In this document: piece by piece, positions 47,286 to 58,277 of the stretch
How the letters are laid out: each line of letters starts with the position of its first letter
How positions within the stretch are numbered: the first letter of the stretch is position 1
From: Euclidia mi
Lineage: Eukaryota; Arthropoda; Insecta; Lepidoptera; Erebidae
NCBI GenBank assembly: GCA_944739405.2
Contig: OX123182.2
Location: 41,355,598-41,419,597, forward strand
DNA length: 64,000 nt
Direction: 5' to 3'
The notes under the pieces: generated by a model
What the model saw: the letters and a program-made list of their open reading frames with translations, nothing else
What the model was told of the DNA's origin: nothing
The model's database searches: none
Position numbers and translations under genes: made by a program

Positions 47286-49033
47286 CATGCAACCTAGTAT
47301 GGGAGTGTCGTTTTTAAAAGAGAAATTAGAGAAAGGAAATCGTCTTTAAAGTAATGTCGCAATTGATCCCATGTATCGCTTCATAGTAAGGAGTGACCCT
47401 TAATGTGGTATTTTTCGCATTACAGATGCAAAGTCAAGGAACCATCGCCACCTACTACAAAAGGAGAAGAAACAAAGTGACTGAGGATCAAACCTTTAAC
47501 CCTTTCAATTAAGTGAAATATATTTGCGAGTATCAATTTGAGCGGCATTGTTGAAATATTTTAATTACTTTCGGCGTTATATCCGACATTTACTTCAGTC
47601 TGTAACTTATAGACATTTCTGAGCAAAATGGTCTTGATTTACATACGTCTACGAAGCGATTTCGTAGAGACCCATGTTGTCTTTCTTATTAAGTTATGCT
47701 TGAAGGCTTCAGTTTTTAAGTCTGAGTCCGTATTTACATACTCTAAAAGCAATTAAGAACGAGCTTCTGAATAAAAGACTTTGTAAAGATCTAAGACAAC
47801 ACATAAAAATACAGGGAATACCTTAATATAATTCAGAGTATTCAAACCACCTACATTTTGGGTAGAATGTAGAGTTGTTTTGTTTGTGCTACACGCAATA
47901 ATTTAATCTAGAGGAATTTGGGGAAAACATATAAATCATTGTGACACTAGGGAATGTTTGTAAAGTCCCTTGGTACCTAAAGATGTGGGTGAACTTAATA
48001 CCGTTAATTAGAAAGCAATTAGGTAGGTAGACACAGACAAGATCGGAGGAGGAAAATAAATAGTCCCTGTCTCAGTCTGTCACTGTTTATAATTATCTAT
48101 CTGTCTTTCTGTTGTTTGTGCTACTTATTTTCGAGCCCTAATAAGTTATGGTGTGATGACAGACTATCCTGTTGTTTTTTCAAGGTTTGAATATTTAAAT
48201 GGAAATTCTGACATATAAGACGAGCCGATGATCTGTCGTTGGCGGTTTCTTGTAGAGTCTGCCTACTGATTCGATGTCTATGATAGTCGTCCAAGGATAA
48301 ATTAATCGACACGACATACTGGGAACGCTATAGATTAAATTAAAAGATAAAAGAACTTGAAAAATGCACATATGTTATATGTTAGGTATTTATAATCATA
48401 GAACATGATTGTTATCTTCAGCAATCTGTGATGTGCCTAAAGACTACAATATTTATATATACAATTATGTGCATGTAAGTATAAAGATGTATATTTACCT
48501 AATATGTTAACTATTAGGTAAATAATGATTTATGCCAAATAACAAATATACGCTTATAGCGTTGTATGAGTCACTTTCTATACTTATCAAAGGGATCCGA
48601 CTTTTGTATGCTCATGGACAAAGACGGCAAAGGTCATGAAAGTAGGTGTGCTACTACAATCAAGATTAAAAATTCTAATATTGTATTACCAGTTTTTTAC
48701 CGGACGTTCGTACATTTGGTCTAGCTAGGTACATAAGTGTATTTCTTTTGTGTTTCGTATTTCACAAAAGAGTTCTGCGGGTTGAGGCTTGTTGGCTAGC
48801 CACTCACAAGGGTCAAGGGGGCCTCTATTCAAAACGTAGAGCAGCTACTTTAACGTTTCAATATTATAAAACAGCGTACCTACAGGTAACAGGTTGCGTC
48901 TACCTTGCATGGGCCTGGTCTGTTTCTTTGTGCTATGGATAATCTCTTCTGATTTCTGGTAAATGATTTTCTAGATAACAACAACCTATAGTTTCTACCA
49001 ATGTTTATGTGAGGATCTGTTTTCTTAATATGT
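47286..49033. other. AT-rich spacer
   Basis: No gene or repeat recognised. Confidence 0.45.
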
Positions 49034-49047
49034 ATGGTTATAAAGGT

Positions 49048-49153
49048 TAAGATCGCGGGAGGCGGTTGGATGCGGGCGGCTCAAGACCGGTCTGTGTGGA
49101 GAAACTTGGTGGAGGCCTATGTCCAGCAGTGGAAGTCGTTGACTGATATGATG
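49048..49153 (+). mobile_element. 5'-truncated RTE-like LINE fragment with 14-bp TSD
   Basis: It encodes the LINE C-terminal motif MRAAQDRSVWRN...EAYVQQW and ends GATATGATG. The duplication ATGGTTATAAAGGT flanks it at 49034-49047 and 49154-49167. Confidence 0.85.
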
Positions 49154-49482
49154 ATGGTTATAAAGGTACTGGTCATGTTTATGATAGCAGAAGAATCCTC
49201 TTTTTGCTTTTTGATTAAAATGTTGCCCTGTTTTAATCTGTCTGATTGCATAGTTAAATGCAAATTTAATGTGAACGCCCCTACTCTGTTCTACACTAAA
49301 TTGGTGTCATAACTCTTTGCTTAATATAGCTAGTAGCAGGTACCTAGACTAATTAGAAGGGTTGATTTAATTTCAGTGCCGGTTGGACTCTCGTACTCAG
49401 TTTTGAAGCATATTGCCTAGAGCTGAAATTAGATGATACTTATGAAAAGTATGCGTGAATATTATGCTTATATTATAATATA

Positions 49483-49927
49483 CAGGGTGGCGCTACCATA
49501 AGGGCACTTTTTGAACAGAGGCATAGCGTACAACATTCTGAAGCCTTGTACCAAAAATCAATTAAATCGGTGCAGTAGTTTAGCCACAATATCGATTTTA
49601 AGTTCCGCAATTTCTGCACTTGCTTTGAATTCCACAGAGCTGATACAAAACGGTCAACGACCCTACATTGCGCGCTGCGACTCGCTACCTCCTCGCGCGG
49701 CGTCGAGTCGGCGCCCGCGTCGTAGCGAGTCGGGGCGCACAATGTAGGGTCGTTGACCGTTTTGTATCAGCTGTGTGGAATTCAAAGCATGTGCAAAAAT
49801 TGCTGAACTTAAAATCGATATTGTGGCTAAACTACTGCACCGATTTAATTGATTTTTGGTACAAGGCTTCAGAATGTTGTACGCTATGCCTCTGTTCAAA
49901 AAGTGCCCCTATGGTAGCGCCACCCTG
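49483..49927. mobile_element. foldback MITE with about 207-bp arms
   Basis: It starts CAGGGTGGCGCTACCATA and ends with the complement. It is flanked by TATA on both sides, consistent with a TA target. The arms (49483-49689, 49721-49927) are nearly identical and enclose a GC-rich loop of about 31 bases. Open frames seen on either strand are mirror images of the arms and not genes. Confidence 0.8.
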
Positions 49928-50014
49928 TATAGTATTCTAAAATAGGATCTGAGCAATAACATCAATTCGTACAACTAAGTATCATCAACAAGTAAACACA
50001 GATGTTAAGTAGGT

Positions 50015-50058
50015 ACTATCCAAAAATTAAAACGTTCATATCATAATTTTTGGATAGT
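50015..50058. repeat. hairpin, 15-bp stem
   Basis: ACTATCCAAAAATTA pairs with TAATTTTTGGATAGT. It repeats in copy 2 of the duplication at 52569-52612. Confidence 0.75.
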
Positions 50059-50087
50059 GTGCAGAAATACATTAGGCGGGTCCACAC

Positions 50088-50135
50088 AGACCGAGCAGCC
50101 TCGCGTGGAAAATGCTTCGCGAGGCTGCTCGGTCT
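50088..50135. repeat. hairpin, perfect 18-bp stem
   Basis: AGACCGAGCAGCCTCGCG and its complement enclose a 12-base loop. The surrounding GGTCCACACAG and TATGTAGACGTGG suggest a small foldback element. Repeated at 52642-52689. Confidence 0.8.
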
Positions 50136-51154
50136 ATGTAGACGTGGTTCGGTCGAGGAAAGCGCATGTGCAGCCGCGGCCGAGCTACCGTGCGCCCGAG
50201 CTTAGTTACAGTTTTCAAATTTCGCTAATTTGAAAACTATGAGTTTTCATGGCAATGGATGACGTCATCAACGCTATTAACAATTTTTTCTTATAGAATA
50301 CCTTTCACAATTCCAGAAACCCATATCTCGAGAGCTGATCGGCGACATGCACATAGAACTATGTTCTCTCTTTGGACCGACAACAATCAAATTCAATAAT
50401 TCGCATACCATTAACCTCTGAATTATTGGTAGGTACCTTTCTACCTACGTAATTGTTTTCAAACAATACAACTATCCGCATATAAATTATACAGTTATTT
50501 GCCTATTAAGTAATTTCGTTATCTAATGCTGCAATTAATTTTCTATCGTTTCCGTTCGCTATTAGCAATGTTCATCATGCGAACAGTTATCTGATATTTG
50601 CTGTAGCCTCTATATTTCAATGTATGTATCTTTCGTTGCTGTGTTAAAAAGGACGGTGGTCATGGGCGTCACCAGCTGCCGAGAGAGTTAAAAATCCCCA
50701 TAATTTATACTTTTCTCAATACTTTTCTCATTTTCCATATCAAATTGACGCCCCCCCCCCCAAGGCCATGGGCTTCCGACCTTACCCACTCCTAGGCAAT
50801 CGACCTTGAACTTGCTTTTTGTAGGCTCCTTAACCGAATGGTCAAAATTATTGTCTTGGGCTAACAATATAAACATATTCTTCATATACGAAATTGCCTT
50901 CGCTTTATCCCCTCAAATGGCCGCGTGTTGTATTTACGCAAAAGTTAGAATGATACCGGTGAAAAAGGGGAAAATGCTAGTATGATATTATGGATTTAAA
51001 TTTATGCTTGCGAATGTTAGCAAAACGTTAACAAGTTACGAAGGCCAACACGTAACGACACCCATTTTGTCCCCGAATGTTATGTTTTTAGAATCTAGAA
51101 CTAAGTTTCAAACAACTACGTTAAATTTGTTGTATGCTGTGAATGTTTACAATG

Positions 51155-51472
51155 TTAGAAAAATAAGCGAGTGTTCCCACATAGCCGGACCGGTTTACCC
51201 GGTCCGGTGACGAACCTGCCACTGGCAGTACCATTTAAATGACACTGCTCACACTTATGAAATCGAATGAAACAGAACTCCATACAATTATCTTTGCCGT
51301 ACCATAAAGATGTGGAACTCACTGCCAGCTCACGTGTTTCCTTCCTCCCTTGATCCTGGTTCCTTTTAAGCGGGGCGTGAAAAGCATCTCTCAAGGCCGT
51401 CAAAGTGAGGGCCGCCATGTCACATTGCTTAACCAGCAATTGGGCATGGTGGTCTTCACAATAGGACTTCAC
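51155..51472 (-). CDS. hypothetical 105-residue ORF in the duplication
   Basis: The frame begins MKSYCEDHHAQLLVKQCDMA and contains several Cys/His pairs (CEDHH, CEQCH). It is identical in both copies, but that only reflects the recent duplication. I do not recognise it. The frame stays plausible upstream toward a GACTTCACGCTGCCTGATGG stretch, so it may be an old TE fragment. The end coincides with a CCGGACCGG hairpin. Confidence 0.2.
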   Translation of the reverse strand: MKSYCEDHHAQLLVKQCDMAALTLTALRDAFHAPLKRNQDQGRKETRELAVSSTSLWYGKDNCMEFCFIRFHKCEQCHLNGTASGRFVTGPGKPVRLCGNTRLFF

Positions 51473-51918
51473 TGTCAGCTTACCATCAGGCAGCGTGAAG
51501 TCAATTTGGCAGGTTTCTTTTAATAATAAAAAAAGTCATCAAAAACGACTTTCTTTCACATCTTTGTCTATAGACGCCACCACCTCTAACGCCTAATTCT
51601 ATCCATTCTGGTCACTTCACACATCCATCGTAACATTCGTAACATTCTCATCTCTGCTGCATGCAGTCGTTTCTCATCCATCTTCTTCGTAGGCCAACAC
51701 TTATAGCTTCATACAGTAAAATAGATCTAAAATCGCCCTAAAAACTTTATTTGTAATATTTTAATAATTCATATTTTAAGCCATTTTGCCCATCGCAGGG
51801 TTTTAAAACGGATTTTCCCAGTACAGCGATCGCTGCGCTTCAGTAAATCGTGCGGCCTTGTCCACTATACGTTTAACACTCGTTATAACTATTCATAAAA
51901 TAATTAAGTTAGTCAACC

Positions 51919-52481
51919 AACATTCTGAAGCCTTGTACCAAAAATCAATTAAATCGGTGCAGTAGTTTAGCCACAATATCGATTTTAAGTTCAGCAATTT
52001 CTGCACTTGCTTTGAATTCCACAGAGCTGATACAAAACAGTCAACGACCCTACATTGCGCGCTGCGACTCGCTACGACGCGGGCGCCGACTCGACGCCGC
52101 GCGAGGATTCCCGCGTATCTTCGAGGACGCGCGAATGTTTTTTGTCAGGTTCATTTATGCACTTTATTGTAAAAAAAATAAAGTTTATTTTCAAGTGCGT
52201 TAATAAAATCCTCTCCACTGCGCTCCGTTTTATCTGCGCTGAGCCTAACTTCGGATGACGTCAAGGCGTCGCGTCGTAGCGAGTCGGGGCGCACAATGTA
52301 GGGTCGTTGACCGTTTTGTATCAGCTGTGTGGAATTCAAAGCATGTGCAAAAATTGCTGAACTTAAAATCGATATTGTGGCTAAACTACTGCACCGATTT
52401 AATTGATTTTTGGTACAAGGCTTCAGAATGTTGTACGCTATGCCTCTGTTCAAAAAGTGCCCCTATGGTAGCGCCACCCTG
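51919..52481. mobile_element. second foldback MITE copy, left arm truncated
   Basis: The left arm starts at AACATTCTGAAGCC, lacking the outer about 37 bases, and the right arm (52270-52481) is complete. The loop sequence is inverted relative to the first copy and followed by about 160 extra bases, including TCTTCGAGGACGCGCGAATG. Confidence 0.78.
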
Positions 52482-54471
52482 TATAGTATTCTAAAATAGG
52501 ATCTGAGCAATAACATCAATTCGTACAACTAAGTATCATCAACAAGTAAACACAGATGTTAAGTAGGTACTATCCAAAAATTAAAACGTTCATATCATAA
52601 TTTTTGGATAGTGTGCAGAAATACATTAGGCGGGTCCACACAGACCGAGCAGCCTCGCGTGGAAAATGCTTCGCGAGGCTGCTCGGTCTATGTAGACGTG
52701 GTTCGGTCGAGGAAAGCGCATGTGCAGCCGCGGCCGAGCTACCGTGCGCCCGAGCTTAGTTACAGTTTTCAAATTTCGCTAATTTGAAAACTATGAGTTT
52801 TCATGGCAATGGATGACGTCATCAACGCTATTAACAATTTTTTCTTATAGAATACCTTTCACAATTCCAGAAACCCATATCTCGAGAGCTGATCGGCGAC
52901 ATGCACATAGAACTATGTTCTCTCTTTGGACCGACAACAATCAAATTCAATAATTCGCATACCATTAACCTCTGAATTATTGGTAGGTACCTTTCTACCT
53001 ACGTAATTGTTTTCAAACAATACAACTATCCGCATATAAATTATACAGTTATTTGCCTATTAAGTAATTTCGTTATCTAATGCTGCAATTAATTTTCTAT
53101 CGTTTCCGTTCGCTATTAGCAATGTTCATCATGCGAACAGTTATCTGATATTTGCTGTAGCCTCTATATTTCAATGTATGTATCTTTCGTTGCTGTGTTA
53201 AAAAGGACGGTGGTCATGGGCGTCACCAGCTGCCGAGAGAGTTAAAAATCCCCATAATTTATACTTTTCTCAATACTTTTCTCATTTTCCATATCAAATT
53301 GACGCCCCCCCCCCAAGGCCATGGGCTTCCGACCTTACCCACTCCTAGGCAATCGACCTTGAACTTGCTTTTTGTAGGCTCCTTAACCGAATGGTCAAAA
53401 TTATTGTCTTGGGCTAACAATATAAACATATTGTTCATATACGAAATTGCCTTCGCTTTATCCCCTCAAATGGCCGCGTGTTGTATTTACGCAAAAGTTA
53501 GAATGATACCGGTGAAAAAGGGGAAAATGCTAGTATGATATTATGGATTTAAATTTATGCTTGCGAATGTTAGCAAAACGTTAACAAGTTACGAAGGCCA
53601 ACACGTAACGACACCCATTTTGTCCCCGAATGTTATGTTTTTAGAATCTAGAACTAAGTTTCAAACAACTACATTAAATTTGTTGTATGCTGTGAATGTT
53701 TACAATGTTAGAAAAATAAGCGAGTGTTCCCACATAGCCGGACCGGTTTACCCGGTCCGGTGACGAACCTGCCACTGGCAGTACCATTTAAATGACACTG
53801 CTCACACTTATGAAATCGAATGAAACAGAACTCCATACAATTATCTTTGCCGTACCATAAAGATGTGGAACTCACTGCCAGCTCACGTGTTTCCTTCCTC
53901 CCTTGATCCTGGTTCCTTTTAAGCGGGGCGTGAAAAGCATCTCTCAAGGCCGTCAAAGTGAGGGCCGCCATGTCACATTGCTTAACCAGCAATTGGGCAT
54001 GGTGGTCTTCACAATAGGACTTCACTGTCAGCTTACCATCAGGCAGCGTGAAGTCAATTTGGCAGGTTTCTTTTAATAATAAAAAAAGTCATCAAAAACG
54101 ACTTTCTTTCACATCTTTGTCTATAGACGCCACCACCTCTAACGCCTAATTCTATCCATTCTGGTCACTTCACACATCCATCGTAACATTCGTAACATTC
54201 TCATCTCTGCTGCATGCAGTCGTTTCTCATCCATCTTCTTCGTAGGCCAACACTTATAGCTTCATACAGTAAAATAGATCTAAAATCGCCCTAAAAACTT
54301 TATTTGTAATATTTTAATAATTCATATTTTAAGCCATTTTGCCCATCGCAGGGTTTTAAAACGGATTTTCCCAGTACAGCGATCGCTGCGCTTCAGTAAA
54401 TCGTGCGGCCTTGTCCACTATACGTTTAACACTCGTTATAACTATTCATAAAATAATTAAGTTAGTCAACC
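52270..54471 (+). repeat. 2.2-kb direct duplication, copy 2
   Basis: Offset 2554 bases from copy 1 (2553 after the C-run). It ends at GTTAGTCAACC, where flanking sequence GTGACCGCGG follows; in copy 1 the same point joins the truncated MITE arm. Confidence 0.92.
53708..54025 (-). CDS. hypothetical 105-residue ORF, second copy
   Basis: Same frame and same predicted product as the ORF at 51155-51472, carried by copy 2 of the duplication. No independent support for coding. Confidence 0.2.
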   Translation of the reverse strand: MKSYCEDHHAQLLVKQCDMAALTLTALRDAFHAPLKRNQDQGRKETRELAVSSTSLWYGKDNCMEFCFIRFHKCEQCHLNGTASGRFVTGPGKPVRLCGNTRLFF

Positions 54472-54857
54472 GTGACCGCGGATAAGCTTCCATAGTGTTC
54501 TCACCACTCAGTAGACCGGTGTTACGGCACATTCCCCGTGAGTTTTCCCGGCGTGGACAAGAGCCTTAAATGTTAAAGTTCTTGGCATATTTTGCTTGAG
54601 TAGACATAAATGTCAATGTAAAGTAAATTAATTTGCAATTATTTTCTTCGTAATCAGCTCTTTACTCAAAGTTTTTGTGTGCTCGGTTCTCTGATGGGTC
54701 AAGAATAATAATGCGATCCTCAAAAATATTGGACTTACATATACATTAGGCCCTCCATCAGTTTGTTGCTTTTTCTGGCACCCGTGATACAATGTATGCC
54801 TACATTAGTACGGGGGCTAACGTTTCACATTTTTATTTATTGCAAACTATTTCTTAT

Positions 54858-55107
54858 AGTAGTAGTAGTAGTCCGTGTGGTGACGGATTAAGAATACGAA
54901 ATGTCACCACCCCATATCATCCCATGGGTGTCGTAAGAGCCGACAGAGGGAGCATATTTTGCAGAGAACAACACTGCAAGAGAAGGAAAACTTAATAAAA
55001 ACCCTATACCAACCCGTTTGGCCAGCGTGGTATAGTAGGCCAATTCCTCCTTTCAAAGGAGAGGCCTAGTCCAGCAGTGGACTATTAAGGCTGATGTGAT
55101 GATGATG
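54858..55107 (+). mobile_element. RTE-like LINE/SINE 3' fragment with 9-bp TSD
   Basis: One 250-bp insertion holds (AGT)n, a CATGGGTGTCGTAAGAG block, GGAGAGGCCTAGTCCAGCAG and a (GATGAT) tail. ATTTCTTAT repeats at 54849-54857 and 55108-55116. The first block recurs on the minus strand at 27388-27492. Confidence 0.7.
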
Positions 55108-55116
55108 ATTTCTTAT

Positions 55117-56774
55117 CTCACCTATGTTGTAAATGAAGAAGTTGATTATATTGTAAACCTTTGTTTAAATTAAATAAATAATTATTATTATTATTTATAT
55201 TCATAAAACAAAACATAAGGACAGTAAGGATTGAATCTAGTAACGGTTTTCTTTAAGTTTTCTCTTCCATTATAACTTAGAAACAGTCTGCATTCAGCTG
55301 CCTATATTTTTCATATGAGACTGAGGTATAAAAATAATGTCATTAAAGTCAAATAATAACGGTGTTTACTATTTTAAGTAGAGCCTAGCATACTATCTGA
55401 GAACGCGAAAAACACTTTACAATTTCATAACTAGCAAAACGACAAATTAAGGGCTTTTTTCCCATCCATTCTCAGTCACAGTTGGCTTTCTATTGCTTTT
55501 TATTGCCATCTTTCCTAATTCGGGAAGCCAAGGCAAAACCTCAAAATAAATTGCATATAATTATGCAAGCCAGAACAATGACGGTGGTATATTCTGTAAA
55601 CTGATATTAGTACCTAATGCAAATATTTCGAGTAGGCAATAAAGTTCTTAATCACATTACATCATGTGTGGTTCTCAAGATTTCTTTTCCAAAAGAGCGG
55701 TATTTGAGTATTCTAGGAGAATGCCTATTACGGACTTTTATAAGTCTTTATAACGAATACAACTTTCCGTTCCATCACAAAAATGCTGACGTAACTCGAA
55801 AAGGTGCACTGGCAAGGACATATCTGCCACATGTCCAACGACATCGCAGTAGACAAAGGGTGGAGCGAAAATATTATTATTTTTATTTTCATTTTCCTAT
55901 ATTGTGACCTATATTTGCGAGCGGTTTTTTAAAACTGTGCTATAAAAACACTTATTGTAATACAAAACCAATATGGAGAACATTTGTCAATGGCCTATTG
56001 TTGGAGTAGATATACTTTTAATACTTTTTTGACGTCAATAGCAACCATTTCGTATAATTACGTAATATACGAATAGACGCTAAATCTTATTGTTTTCACC
56101 AGAAAAAGGGTTCTGAAACATCTGAAGTAAGACATTAAAACTCAAAAAGTATGGTGAATAAATATTTTTATATTATAGCTAACGATAGTACAAATAAAAT
56201 GAAGTGTAATAAATAATATTGGTTTAAATATAGCTCTGGTTGAGACGTAAATAAAGCGCATTTTTTAAATTCAAGTCTCGTGCGCCAGCTCAAGATGTTT
56301 AGATAGAAAACTGAAATTTTACATGAATGCTCCTGCAAAAATAGGTCATTAATTAACACTATAGGAAAATGAAAATTAAACAAAATCGTTTTTTCGCTGC
56401 ACTCAGACATGATAATAATATTGATGAAGCGGGAACGAACTTGATTCTTTTAAGCTCAGTAAGTAACTATTTAGTAATCTGTGTCAGTACTCACACACGG
56501 TTTTACTCGATAACGAGTAAAAATCAACGTGTGGACAGCAAAACTCACACTGTGATGACATCAAATACACTGTAATTTTACTCTAAGCGAGCCTTCGAGT
56601 TTCACTCGATTGAGTAAAACTGTATGCGAGTACGGAGCTTTAATAAGCATCGGTCACAGAAGACTGCAAATCAAAATATAGGATTATCAGGGCTACCCAC
56701 CGCGATCAAATGGATAATAAACTTGATACAAGTCGAATGTATATGCGAGCATGTCATTCTTATATTACCACACT
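55117..56774. other. spacer before the BEL/Pao element
   Basis: AT-rich; an inverted repeat of GTTTTACTCGATAACGAGTAAA type (56500) and TTTCACTCGATTGAGTAAAA (56598) are short hairpins. No gene recognised. Confidence 0.4.
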
Positions 56775-56794
56775 ACTTATGTCATAGCACCATG

Positions 56795-56911
56795 GATGGA
56801 TATGAAAGAGAAAAAGGTAAACGATCGGATGACTGGTGACGGAAAAGTATGGAAGAGAAGAACATACTGCGCCGACCCCAAATAAATTGGGACCAGAGCA
56901 AGACAATGATG
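56795..56911 (+). mobile_element. 5'-truncated RTE-like LINE fragment with 20-bp TSD
   Basis: This 117-bp piece matches the 3' half of the fragment at 28845-29038 and ends CAATGATG. The target duplication spans 56775-56794 and 56912-56931 (20 identical bases). Confidence 0.85.
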
Positions 56912-57088
56912 ACTTATGTCATAGCACCATGCCACGTAAAGTTGGATGTGGACATACATCAATGGATGTGGCTGTCTTATTAAATACCGTTAGGAGATAG
57001 GTTTTTTTTTGTAAATAGCTTTTTGTCTTTTCATTTTTTTATTTACCTTTAATAGCATTTTGTATTAGGCCATCTTAGGATTAGGTAC

Positions 57089-58247
57089 TGTTCGCGACAG
57101 ACATTAAAACTATGACAGTGAATAGTGTATTCGAAACCGCGAGTGAAAATCGAATAAAATCAGTGTTATCTAATCGTGCGGTACACCGGGTTCGGTTCCC
57201 GGACGTGTCAAAACGTTAAAAAATAGCTAAAATAGTGTAAATGGTTAGATTGCCAATATATAACAACTATGTAATACATGAACATTAGTCTTAAACTTGT
57301 GCTAACCGTAGGGACCTTAGATATCGAATCATAAATAGCGTTATCAGTAGTGACAGATAAGAGTTAATGCTTCATAAAACAGCTGTTTGTTTACATATTC
57401 GTATTATAGTTTTATAAGTGTTTTTTAGCTTCATATAGACTTGAAATCATGTCTAGATACCTTTTTATTGCTAGTTATTACCTTATATAGTTAAAATAAG
57501 CATAATAACAAACATTCGTATGTTTATCATAAAATTTGTTTACTTACGATAGTATTTACTTAAGAAATTCTGGAAATTTTTTATGCATCAAAGTTATCAT
57601 GTCATATGTTCGAATTGAATAAAGATATTTTCATGGTGTTTGTTTTAATAGATGCCCCATATACACACATACGCACACAACGGCCTACCAAAATTATATA
57701 TATAAATTTAGTATACGATAGTTTTTCAATAGAAAATATAGTGGGCGGGCCCTTGTGTGGCAGCATTTTTTGGGAGTTTTTATGGAATAACTTAGTGACG
57801 CTAATAGTTAGGTTTAGGTATTGTATACCAATAGATAGAACTTAATGAGACCTATCTAACGATGTATAGAACATGTATGTATGCATAATAGGATCGAAAC
57901 ATACGTAACATTTGTACTGTTTTGTAAATAAAAATAAAGGAAAGATTCTCTGTGCACGTGTTCGGTGCGATGGTCGTCGATAAGGTAAAGTTTCGAGGTA
58001 CTTAAGCGACCACCAATTCGGCCAGTTGTTGCCGTCTCAACCACCATCTTGTAACCATCAAGCACCGCACACCTGAACAGCATCGCTCTCAACGTATGAA
58101 GATGTTTCATTTCTGAAGCCCTTACACATCGAAGCCATACAGTCCACACACATAGAAGAACACGCATCGTCGTAGGCACACGTCAGCAGCACACTACCAG
58201 CGCACTGTAGCGGACTAGCAAAGGTTCGATTCCTGGCATCCGTTACA
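57089..58247 (+). repeat. 5' LTR of the BEL/Pao element
   Basis: The 1159-bp repeat matches 62725-63877 throughout, apart from a small change near 57672-57685 (CACACATACG region against GTTG). Two overlapping AATAAA signals at 57927-57938 fit the polyadenylation site of the LTR transcript. An exact tRNA B-box-like string GGTTCGATTCC sits at 58223-58233, just before the CA end. Antisense open frames in the LTR occur in both copies and look like shadows. Confidence 0.93.
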
Positions 58248-58252
58248 TTTGT

Positions 58253-58270
58253 TGGTCGCTTCGAGCCGGA
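58253..58270 (+). other. primer binding site, tRNA-Tyr-like
   Basis: Five bases after the LTR, TGGTCGCTTCGAGCCGGA closely complements the 3' end of animal tRNA-Tyr (CCGGCTCGAAGGACCA). The fit is perfect except for one extra G after TGGTC. Position and orientation are right for a minus-strand primer site. The tRNA sequence is from memory and should be checked against a lepidopteran tRNA set. Confidence 0.65.
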
Positions 58271-58277
58271 TTGAAGA

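Larger units (their letters stand above)
49716..51918 (+). repeat. 2.2-kb direct duplication, copy 1
   Basis: It matches 52270-54471 almost base for base. Differences I saw by eye are the C-run near 50750 (11 against 10), one C/G change near 50880 and one G/A change near 51120. It contains the right arm of the MITE, two hairpins and about 1.9 kb of spacer without a recognisable gene. Confidence 0.92.

Noticed and set aside
49473..49940. Mirror-image frames on both strands (MNRGIAYNILKPCTKNQLNR..)
   Set aside because: They are the two arms of one foldback MITE read in opposite directions.
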